6,664 nucleotides of DNA, taken from positions 1 to 6,664 of the forward strand of contig VGKB01000042.1 in the NCBI GenBank assembly GCA_016867255.1, written 5' to 3'. The position numbers and the translations under genes were made by a program. Source of the DNA: Candidatus Moraniibacteriota bacterium (GTDB lineage Bacteria; Patescibacteriota; Minisyncoccia; CAIUEV01). The notes below the pieces were generated by a model that was not told where the DNA came from, did not search any database, and was given only the letters and a program-made list of their open reading frames with translations. Positions 1 through 4,812 of the stretch are shown one piece after another. The stretch's first letter is position 1; each line of letters begins with the position of its first letter.

Positions 1-28
1 TAGAGGCAGGAAGTGATTAAGGCGTTTT

Positions 29-928
29 ATGATACATAACATAAAAAAAGCGATTGCCATCGTTGGCCCAACTGCCGCGGGAAAAACGAAACTCGGTATC
101 GCGTTAGCCCAAAAATTTAATGGTGAAATTGTTTCAGCCGATTCGCGGCAAGTTTACAAACATCTGGACATATCCACAGGGAAAGACCTGAAAGAATATG
201 GTGGCACTCCTCATTACTTAATTGATATTATTGAGCCAAACAAGGAAATTACCGTAGCGGATTTTCAAAAAAAAGCTTTTGCCGCGATAGATAAAATTAT
301 CAAAAAAAGTAAGCTGCCCGTTATTGTTGGCGGCAGCCCTTTTTATGTTTATGCGATCACCGAAGGTTGGCAGTTTCCTAAAATAGACAAAGATCTGGTT
401 TTACGAAAGAAATTAAATAAAAAATCTTTGGCGGAACTGCGAAAAATATTATCGGAAATTGATCCCAAAGCTTACAAAACCGTGGATATTGATAACCCAA
501 GGAGGCTCATCAGGGCGGTTGAAGTTTGCACCCTTTCGGGTAAGGATTTTGAGAATTCCAAACCGGTTTCCCGACCGAGATATGATTTTTTGTTTCTAGG
601 AATAAGATTTTCTAACGAAGAATTAAAAGCCAGGGTAAGAAAAAGGACGCTGGCCCAACTCAAAGAGGGAATGGTTGAAGAGGTAGCCGAAGTTCTAAAA
701 AAGAAAAAGGCCAGCCACGCTGACCTTGAAAGACTGGGGCTGGAAACCAGGATAGTGTCTTTGTATTTGCGTGGCAGAATCAAGAAAAAAGAGCTCGCCG
801 ACCTTTTGATCAAAAACGTCTACCACTTTGCCAAACGCCAAATGGTTTGGTTTGGGAAGGACAAGAGGATAAAGTGGGTAAATAGCTTTAGCGAAGCCGG
901 GGATAGGGTAAGAGATTTTTTGAATTAA
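29..928 (+). CDS. miaA: tRNA dimethylallyltransferase (MiaA)
   Basis: Transfers the dimethylallyl group of DMAPP to N6 of adenosine 37 in tRNAs that read codons starting with U; cytosolic. Visible motifs, in family order: P-loop GPTAAGKT (residues 13-20), DSRQVYKHLDISTGK (38-52), GGTPHYLID (58-66), GGSPFY (101-106, the usual GGTGLY slot), DNPRRLIRAVEV (155-166) and AKRQMVWFGKD (268-278). At 299 residues it has full family length, with no frameshift or missing block. The ATG is preceded by AAGG at 19-22 with 6-nt spacing, and the P-loop sits at the expected distance from the N terminus, so this start is preferred. The 28 bases upstream are open in two frames that stop at 14-16 and 18-20, so an upstream gene may end there, but it cannot be identified. 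It does not sit beside mutL or hfq, its neighbours in many bacteria. The next plus-strand gene has its own promoter, so this gene probably ends its unit. Confidence 0.97.
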   Translation: MIHNIKKAIAIVGPTAAGKTKLGIALAQKFNGEIVSADSRQVYKHLDISTGKDLKEYGGTPHYLIDIIEPNKEITVADFQKKAFAAIDKIIKKSKLPVIVGGSPFYVYAITEGWQFPKIDKDLVLRKKLNKKSLAELRKILSEIDPKAYKTVDIDNPRRLIRAVEVCTLSGKDFENSKPVSRPRYDFLFLGIRFSNEELKARVRKRTLAQLKEGMVEEVAEVLKKKKASHADLERLGLETRIVSLYLRGRIKKKELADLLIKNVYHFAKRQMVWFGKDKRIKWVNSFSEAGDRVRDFLN

Positions 929-931
929 AAT

Positions 932-980
932 AACCTTGTCCGATTTTTTCACATTCGAGCAAAAAACCGACAAGGTTTTG
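932..980 (+). terminator. Probable weak intrinsic terminator of miaA
   Basis: AACCTTGTC (932-940) pairs perfectly with GACAAGGTT (969-977). Beyond a C/C mismatch, one G-C pair and an A/A mismatch, a run of T (944-949) can pair with A961-966, giving a long imperfect stem with a loop of about 12 nt. Only four T residues follow (976-979), two of them inside the stem, so the U-tract is poor. It begins four bases after the miaA stop, which supports the role, but efficiency is doubtful. Confidence 0.5.
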
Positions 981-1005
981 CAGAAAACTTTGTACAAAAA
1001 AGTTA

Positions 1006-1033
1006 TTGACAAGCGGAATATAAATGGTATTCT
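1006..1033 (+). promoter_or_regulatory. Predicted sigma-70-type promoter for the glycine-repeat protein gene
   Basis: A consensus -35 box TTGACA lies at 1006-1011 and a -10 candidate TATTCT (4 of 6 consensus bases) at 1028-1033, with a 16-bp spacer. The upstream flank is A/T-rich, as in an UP element. Transcription would begin near 1040, leaving a leader of roughly 125 nt before the ATG at 1168. Its place just after the miaA hairpin fits a separate unit. The -10 box is the weaker half; TATAAA at 1019-1024 has no -35 at proper spacing. Confidence 0.6.
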
Positions 1034-1063
1034 TTAATGTTCCTCGGATGGAGCAAGTCCTTT

Positions 1064-1109
1064 AACGTGCCTATGCGTAACGTGCCTATGCGCTAAACAT
1101 GCGCTAAAC
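1064..1109 (+). repeat. Two short tandem repeats in the 5' leader
   Basis: AACGTGCCTATGCG occurs at 1064-1077 and again at 1079-1092 (period 15). The end of the second copy overlaps a perfect tandem duplication of ATGCGCTAAAC at 1088-1098 and 1099-1109. The two duplications are therefore nested at one spot in the untranslated leader of the gene at 1168. They could be replication-slippage products or repeated binding sites. The only pairing seen is a 4-bp GCGC/GCGC stem (1090-1093 with 1101-1104), which is weak, and no known riboswitch class is recognised. Confidence 0.85.
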
Positions 1110-1167
1110 CACTGTAACGACCAAGACTTTAATCGAAGAAAACATAAATGGAAAGGAGAGCGAGACA

Positions 1168-2028
1168 ATGAAAGCGACGAAAATCGTTTTTATGGCGGCG
1201 GTTTTTTTGATCTTCGCGGCGGGCAGTTTCGCTTATGCCAAAGAGATCATCCAAAGAGAAGGCGGGAACCTAGTGGTGTATCGGGAAGCGGAGCATCACC
1301 CGGCGCCAAAAGAAATACCGGCCAGCGCCGAAGGGGTGGCGTTCCTCAGGGGGGAAGCCAAGGAAATTTTTTTGGAGGCGGGAGAGGAAAAGATGGTCGT
1401 GAGGGTCTTTCCTCTGCCGGTCCAGACCATGACGGTAAAGAAAGGAGAAACAATTGAGCGGGGAGCAGAAGGCCAATTGATCAAAAAACCCGTAACCCGT
1501 CCGGGGAAAAACGAAAACGATTGGCTTACTACGTTTTTCTGGGTTATTGTCCCGGCGGTAGGAATATTAGCGGTCAGTCTTGTTAATCGGTTGGGCGGGT
1601 TCGGGTTCGGGAGCTTAATTGTCTTCTACGCGTCTTTTGGCGTTTCGGTTTTGGCTGGCTCGCTCACTGGCAGCTTGGCTGGCTGGTTCGCTGGCGGGTT
1701 TGCTAGCACGTTCGCTGGCTGGTTCGCTGGCTTGTTCGTTGGCGTGTTCGCTGGCGGGTTCGCTGGCGGGTTCGCTGGCGGCGGGTTCGCTGGCTTGTAC
1801 GTTGGCGGGTTCGCTGGCGGCTTGGCTGGCTCGTACGTTGGCATGTTCGCTGGCGGGTTCGCTGGCGGGTTTGCTGGCGAGTTTGCTGGCGGGTTCGTTG
1901 GCTGGGTCCTGAGCTACCTAATCATTATGGGGTTGGCCTGTTTCGTTTCCCTGCTCTTGGCAGAAGGGTTGAGGGTGGTGAGGAATTGGCGGGAAAAGAG
2001 ATCAAGAGCATCCGCTGCGGAAGTTTAA
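1168..2028 (+). CDS. Secreted/membrane protein with 21 tandem x-[FLY]-[AV]-G tetrapeptides, function unknown
   Basis: I do not recognise this 286-residue protein. Residues 1-24 look like a signal peptide (Lys-containing n-region, hydrophobic core, cleavage after AYA at 24). Residues 25-118 form a polar, charged domain expected outside the membrane. A hydrophobic segment follows (about 120-139), then a glycine-rich linker, then the repeat region (161-245) with glycine at nearly every fourth position. A last hydrophobic segment (about 247-266) precedes a basic tail (RNWREKRSR, 272-280), which by the positive-inside rule would be cytoplasmic. Between residues 120 and 265 the only charged residues are R141 and E238. 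The spacing is a GxxxG glycine-zipper pattern, which in known proteins packs helices closely; inference is a multi-helix membrane bundle, oligomer or pore. AAAGGAG (1152-1158) lies 9 nt before the ATG and gives a confident start. The gene has its own promoter and terminator, so it is monocistronic, and it appears more GC-rich than its neighbours, largely because of Gly/Ala codons in the repeat. A non-membranous glycine-rich structural protein is the alternative. Confidence 0.85.
   Translation: MKATKIVFMAAVFLIFAAGSFAYAKEIIQREGGNLVVYREAEHHPAPKEIPASAEGVAFLRGEAKEIFLEAGEEKMVVRVFPLPVQTMTVKKGETIERGAEGQLIKKPVTRPGKNENDWLTTFFWVIVPAVGILAVSLVNRLGGFGFGSLIVFYASFGVSVLAGSLTGSLAGWFAGGFASTFAGWFAGLFVGVFAGGFAGGFAGGGFAGLYVGGFAGGLAGSYVGMFAGGFAGGFAGEFAGGFVGWVLSYLIIMGLACFVSLLLAEGLRVVRNWREKRSRASAAEV
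1648..1902 (+). repeat. In-frame 12-bp coding minisatellite (21 units)
   Basis: These 255 bases consist of 21 contiguous units with consensus NNN-TTC-GCT-GGC. All are 12 bp except one 15-bp unit carrying an extra glycine codon (1780-1794, residues 205-209). The most frequent form encodes GFAG. Variation is mostly in the first codon (Gly, Ser, Trp, Leu, Val, Thr, Met or Glu), plus TTC/TTT or TTG, and GCT to GTT (Ala to Val). One unit ends in Ser instead of Gly (GFAS, 177-180). The period is a multiple of three, so gain or loss of units keeps the frame. The same periodicity leaves other frames free of stops, producing spurious long ORFs on both strands. Confidence 0.95.
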
Positions 2029-2057
2029 CTTGCCACAAGCCATATGAGAGGGAATAT

Positions 2058-2110
2058 GCCTTCTCGGATTTCTCTTTGAAAAAGGAGAATTCGAGAGGGC
2101 TTTTTGTTTT
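2058..2110 (+). terminator. Strong intrinsic terminator
   Basis: GCCTTCTCGGATTT (2058-2071) pairs with the arm ending GAATTCGAGAGGGC at 2100, using mainly Watson-Crick pairs and a few G-T wobbles, about 14 bp in all. It is followed at once by TTTTTGTTTT (2101-2110). It lies 30 bases past the stop of the glycine-repeat gene. On the opposite strand no T-tract follows the stem, so it should act only on plus-strand transcripts and not on the convergent FtsA-like gene. Confidence 0.9.
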
Positions 2111-2125
2111 GGGGATATTATTTTA

Positions 2126-2148
2126 GGTAACGTACTGTGTACGTTACC
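2126..2148. repeat. Perfect 10-bp inverted repeat with 3-nt loop
   Basis: GGTAACGTAC (2126-2135) and GTACGTTACC (2139-2148) are exact reverse complements around TGT. It lies between two convergent genes. Neither strand shows a T-tract after it, so it is not a standard intrinsic terminator. It could be a protein-binding palindrome, a structured 3' end for the minus-strand FtsA-like transcript, or part of a dispersed palindromic element. Confidence 0.8.
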
Positions 2149-2159
2149 AATTCTTTCTA

Positions 2160-2191
2160 CCTGCCGGCAGGCGTCCTCGCTCGGAATGACA
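2160..2191. repeat. Possible dispersed intergenic repeat fragment (CCTGCCGGCAGG plus GTCATTCCGAGCG motif)
   Basis: CCTGCCGGCAGG at 2160-2171 is a perfect 12-bp palindrome. It is directly followed by GCGTCCTCGCTCGGAATGAC, whose complement contains GTCATTCCGAGCG. From memory, similar GTCATTCCGAGCG-type sequences are common dispersed intergenic repeats in several bacterial groups, and the palindrome often accompanies them in Patescibacteria; copy number cannot be judged from one window. The element ends about 20 bases beyond the stop codon of the FtsA-like gene. Confidence 0.5.
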
Positions 2192-2211
2192 ATAGTCGTA
2201 AACCAGTTACG

Positions 2212-3477
2212 TTAGTTCTGCATCATGCGCACTACGCGGCGGAGGATGCTGCCGAGGACGCGTTCTTCGCCAACGAGATCAAGGGCGAGGTTGGCGAGCC
2301 CCATTGGGGTGATATCCTGAAAATCAGTTAATTTTTCCGTTTTGTCCACCATATTGATCACATCCTTGGGGTAGATGAAATCCACTTTTACCGGTTTGCC
2401 GAAGGGCAGGTCCTCCGGCCAATGGTTTTTCATAAGCACTTTCTTGATTTCCGGCAGGTGGGCGCCGCCACCGCAAAGAAGAAAACGGTGCGGCAGAAGG
2501 TCATTTCCAACGAATTCTCCCAGCGCCAGTTCCACGCCCGAAAGCCAAACCTTGCAATCCTCTTCCAGAATACCCTGCAGTTTCTGCATAAGATGCGGAC
2601 CCAGATCCCGGTCGGAATATTTCAGTTTTAGTTTTTCCGCCTCTTCAAAACTAATTCCCAGTTCCGAGGCGAGCCGTTTAGTAAATGCCCTCCCGCCCAA
2701 AGCGAACATTTTGGTTCCCTCAATCCCTCCGTTTCTTACGATTGCGATATCAGTGGTGCCGCCGCCAACATCAATAAAAATCGCGGAAAATTCCACTGCG
2801 TTATCGGTGCCGAGCGATCTGGCAACGGCGTAGGGTTCGGCGGCAATAGAAAGAAGGTCCAGCCCCAGTTCATTGATTATGCTTTGCAAAGCTCCCAAAT
2901 GAATCATTGGAGCGTAGGAATTAAACACGGAAATAGAGACTTCTTTGCCCTGAAATCCCAAAGGATTAGTCACGCGATAACCGTCAATTTTAACATCCAC
3001 TATCGCGGCGTTGATAAGCTTGATATCAATTTCTGAATGTCCCGTCTCCCAAGCCAGCTGCTGGCGCACGCGGTCAAATGCCTTCCATTGGACTTTTTGG
3101 ATAATATTTTTGAGCTCCGGCATATCAATCTTGAGCTGAGGGCGCAGTCGTTCGTAGCGCACTGTAACCGTGGTTCCCTTGACCAGCTCTCCCGCGATTC
3201 CCACAATGCATTGTTCCGGAACAAATCCTAATCCGGCCGAGGCCTCGCTGATTGCCCGGTTGCAAGTGTTAATCACGCCGGCAATGTCCGCTACTGCTCC
3301 GGAAGTCATATGGCCGGATTTTTGCTGTTCCTTGCCGACGCCAACAATCACGCCTTTATATTCCTCAGGATCTATTTGAAAGATAAGGGCTTTCACTACC
3401 TCAGTGCCAATGTCAAGAGACAAAGCATAATTGGCTCCAGGTTTTTTAGTTTTAAATATTAAATCGAGAATGCTCAT
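2212..3477 (-). CDS. FtsA-like actin-fold ATPase (cell division FtsA domain protein; PilM-like as alternative)
   Basis: The actin/Hsp70-fold nucleotide-binding motifs are clear: phosphate-1 LDIGT (21-25), phosphate-2 DVGGGTTD (236-243) and adenosine motif CGGGAHLPEI (335-344). Between the first two lies an FtsA-type SHS2/1C region (about 90-185), including IAGELVKG (94-101) and NPLGFQGKEVSISVF (171-185), which corresponds to the NPxGLxG stretch of FtsA. The 421 residues match FtsA (about 420) better than the shorter PilM. The C terminus (VLGSILRRVVRMMQN, 407-421) could be an amphipathic membrane-targeting helix like that by which FtsA tethers FtsZ to the membrane. Inferred role: membrane-associated scaffold for division, or less likely for type IV pilus assembly. 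ftsZ, ftsQ and pil genes are absent here, so orthology is unproven. It lies 59 bp after dnaN and may be co-transcribed with it. Only a weak GGTAG precedes the ATG by 10 nt. Confidence 0.82.
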   Translation of the reverse strand: MSILDLIFKTKKPGANYALSLDIGTEVVKALIFQIDPEEYKGVIVGVGKEQQKSGHMTSGAVADIAGVINTCNRAISEASAGLGFVPEQCIVGIAGELVKGTTVTVRYERLRPQLKIDMPELKNIIQKVQWKAFDRVRQQLAWETGHSEIDIKLINAAIVDVKIDGYRVTNPLGFQGKEVSISVFNSYAPMIHLGALQSIINELGLDLLSIAAEPYAVARSLGTDNAVEFSAIFIDVGGGTTDIAIVRNGGIEGTKMFALGGRAFTKRLASELGISFEEAEKLKLKYSDRDLGPHLMQKLQGILEEDCKVWLSGVELALGEFVGNDLLPHRFLLCGGGAHLPEIKKVLMKNHWPEDLPFGKPVKVDFIYPKDVINMVDKTEKLTDFQDITPMGLANLALDLVGEERVLGSILRRVVRMMQN

Positions 3478-3510
3478 TTTTATTTTGCTACCAGCTGTTC
3501 AAGATAAATT

Positions 3511-3527
3511 CTAAATTTAAAATTTAG
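3511..3527. repeat. AT-only palindrome between dnaN and the FtsA-like gene
   Basis: CTAAATTT (3511-3518) and AAATTTAG (3520-3527) are perfect inverted copies around one A, just beyond the dnaN stop. The stem is almost wholly A/T and lacks a T-tract in the minus direction, so I do not call a terminator. A similar AATTTAAAATTT run recurs at 6231-6240, suggesting generic AT-rich spacer rather than a specific site. Confidence 0.4.
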
Positions 3528-3536
3528 TGCTTAGAA

Positions 3537-4655
3537 CTACTGTCTGATCGGCATTACGATATAGAAGAAATCCGATACTTCTCCTTTGGTTTTTTTGTCT
3601 ATTCCCCGCATAAGCGACGGCCCTTCACTACCGTTTAAGGAAAATAAGATTTCGTCTTCTCCGATGCAATTGAGACCATCTTGAAGAAACTGATAATTAA
3701 AGGTTACTTCCAGCTTTTCCCCTTCCACGTCGGCCGGGATGCTCGCGTGATGTTCCCCCAACTCTCCGCTTGTGGCGTGTAGGGAAATCTTGTCGTCTTC
3801 CAGTTTGATTTTTACGTCTTTAGTTTGCGCTACTGAGAAAATTCCCGCTAAACGCAAAGAACTTAACATTTCCTCCTTATCAAATTTTGCCTTGGCCTTG
3901 AATTCACTCGGTATTATTTGTTTGTAGTCGGGATATTGCCCTTCAATTAAGCGGCTTACGAAATATACGTCTTCGTTTTGGAAAGCGATTTGATTTTCAG
4001 AAGATGTTAGGGTTACTTCTCTTCCCTCTTCTCCAAATATTTTTTCAATTTCTCCCATGCCGCGGCCGGGGACGATAATGATGGTTTCTTCAGCAATCCC
4101 CTTATTTGCCGTTTTGATGATTTTTTCCGCTAAGCGGTAGCCATCCGTGGCGGCGATCTTTAACTCATCTTTACGTATTGTTAGGCAGATGCCGGTCAGT
4201 TCCAGTTTTGTTTCCAGAGTGGCGAGAGCCGGAGAGACTCTCCTGATTGCTTCGCCAAAATATCTTCCGGGGATTTTGATAGTTTCGCCTTTTTCAACTT
4301 TGGGTATGAGGGGAAATTCTTCGGCGGGAATAGTTCGGATTTTGGATTCAAAATTAACGCTTCCGATTTTTAACATTTGACCGTCTTCTTCAATGGAAAG
4401 CTGATCGTCTTTAAGGTTGTGGACTAGGCCGGCCAGAAGCCCCGCGGGCACGGTAGTCTTGCCTTCCTTCTCCACTTTGGCCCGGACGTAGCTTATTACC
4501 CCCGTTTCCAAATTGGTGGCTGAGATTTTCAGGAGACCCTTTTCCGCTTCCAACATTATATTTCCCAAAATAGGCAAGCTGGGATTTTTTCCGGCTGAAC
4601 GTTCACAGTGGGTTATCCCCCGGCGTAGATTATCTCGAGTGCAGATTATTTTCAT
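3537..4655 (-). CDS. dnaN: DNA polymerase III beta subunit (sliding clamp)
   Basis: Forms the ring-shaped homodimer that holds DNA polymerase III and other replication and repair factors on DNA. The 372 residues span the three clamp domains (E. coli clamp 366). Recognisable blocks: LPILGNIMLEA (28-38) and TNLETGV (47-53) in domain 1; RVSPALATLETKLELTGICL (139-158) and ATDGYRLAEK (169-178) in domain 2; LIEGQYPDYKQIIP (236-249) between domains 2 and 3; NGSEGPSLMRG (341-351) and the C-terminal FFYIVMPIRQ (363-372). The TDGYRL, PDYKQIIP and MPIR segments line the hydrophobic groove that binds clamp-interacting peptides, so the partner site looks intact. dnaA and recF are not adjacent, unlike the classic origin-proximal dnaA-dnaN order. 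The ATG has no clear Shine-Dalgarno sequence, but the N terminus aligns with the family at this Met. Confidence 0.97.
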   Translation of the reverse strand: MKIICTRDNLRRGITHCERSAGKNPSLPILGNIMLEAEKGLLKISATNLETGVISYVRAKVEKEGKTTVPAGLLAGLVHNLKDDQLSIEEDGQMLKIGSVNFESKIRTIPAEEFPLIPKVEKGETIKIPGRYFGEAIRRVSPALATLETKLELTGICLTIRKDELKIAATDGYRLAEKIIKTANKGIAEETIIIVPGRGMGEIEKIFGEEGREVTLTSSENQIAFQNEDVYFVSRLIEGQYPDYKQIIPSEFKAKAKFDKEEMLSSLRLAGIFSVAQTKDVKIKLEDDKISLHATSGELGEHHASIPADVEGEKLEVTFNYQFLQDGLNCIGEDEILFSLNGSEGPSLMRGIDKKTKGEVSDFFYIVMPIRQ

Positions 4656-4735
4656 TTTAATGTTATTTACTAAAATTTAAGGCGGTTATTATGGTAAAGC
4701 ACAAAAATACAAAAGCGCAAAGAATAAATAAAAGA

Positions 4736-4766
4736 ACAAAGCTACAAATTTATTTTTGCCCTTTGT
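4736..4766 (-). terminator. Weak candidate terminator after the DUF3048 gene
   Basis: Read on the minus strand, ACAAAG and CTTTGT form a 6-bp outer stem, with an inner CAAA/TTTG stem around AATAAA and a small internal loop. It is followed by the T-rich TCTTTTATTTATTCTTT. The stem is AT-rich and imperfect and the tract is interrupted, so the call is tentative. Its place about 50 bases after the DUF3048 stop and before dnaN fits. Confidence 0.28.
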
Positions 4767-4784
4767 GATTTAAGTCTTATTTTT

Positions 4785-4812
4785 ACTCTGTACTTTGAAA
4801 CTCTGTACTTTG
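4785..4812. repeat. 13-bp direct repeat abutting the DUF3048 stop codon
   Basis: ACTCTGTACTTTG occurs at 4785-4797 and 4800-4812, separated by AA (period 15). The second copy touches the stop codon of the DUF3048 gene (CTA at 4813-4815 on the plus strand). It looks like a small tandem duplication in low-complexity spacer. Confidence 0.85.

Larger units (their letters stand above)
4656..4812 (-). promoter_or_regulatory. AT-rich gap upstream of dnaN; likely holds its promoter
   Basis: On the minus strand, CATAAT lies at 4689-4694, about 33 bases before the dnaN ATG, inside ACCATAATAACC. It is a plausible -10 box, but the -35 region is poor (CTTTTG at 16-bp spacing). No ribosome-binding sequence is seen before the ATG. 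The rest of the gap is low-complexity sequence rich in CAAAG/ACAAA on one side and CTTTG on the other, plus the direct repeat at 4785-4812. Confidence 0.3.

Noticed and set aside
1037..1096. Possible 19-codon leader peptide with NVPMR repeated.
   Set aside because: The ATG precedes or coincides with the predicted transcription start and has no ribosome-binding site; kept only as a note under the leader finding.
1040..1150. Riboswitch in the 125-nt leader.
   Set aside because: No known class motif or long stem could be found; only short tandem repeats are visible.
1648..1902. CRISPR array.
   Set aside because: Units are contiguous 12-mers in a reading frame with no unique spacers.
1619..1912. 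A 97-codon plus-strand frame through the repeat (Ser-Leu-Ala rich) and a 72-codon antisense frame (1626-1844, Pro-Ala-Asn rich).
   Set aside because: Both are by-products of the 12-bp periodicity, which removes stops from other frames. Neither has a ribosome-binding site, and the GxxxG frame alone has a signal peptide and hydrophobic flanks.
2126..2148. Inverted repeat as an intrinsic terminator.
   Set aside because: No T-tract follows it on either strand.
2137..2331. Short plus-strand ORF in the convergence zone.
   Set aside because: Its first part is the palindromic repeat region and the rest is antisense to the C terminus of the FtsA-like gene; no start signal or domain.
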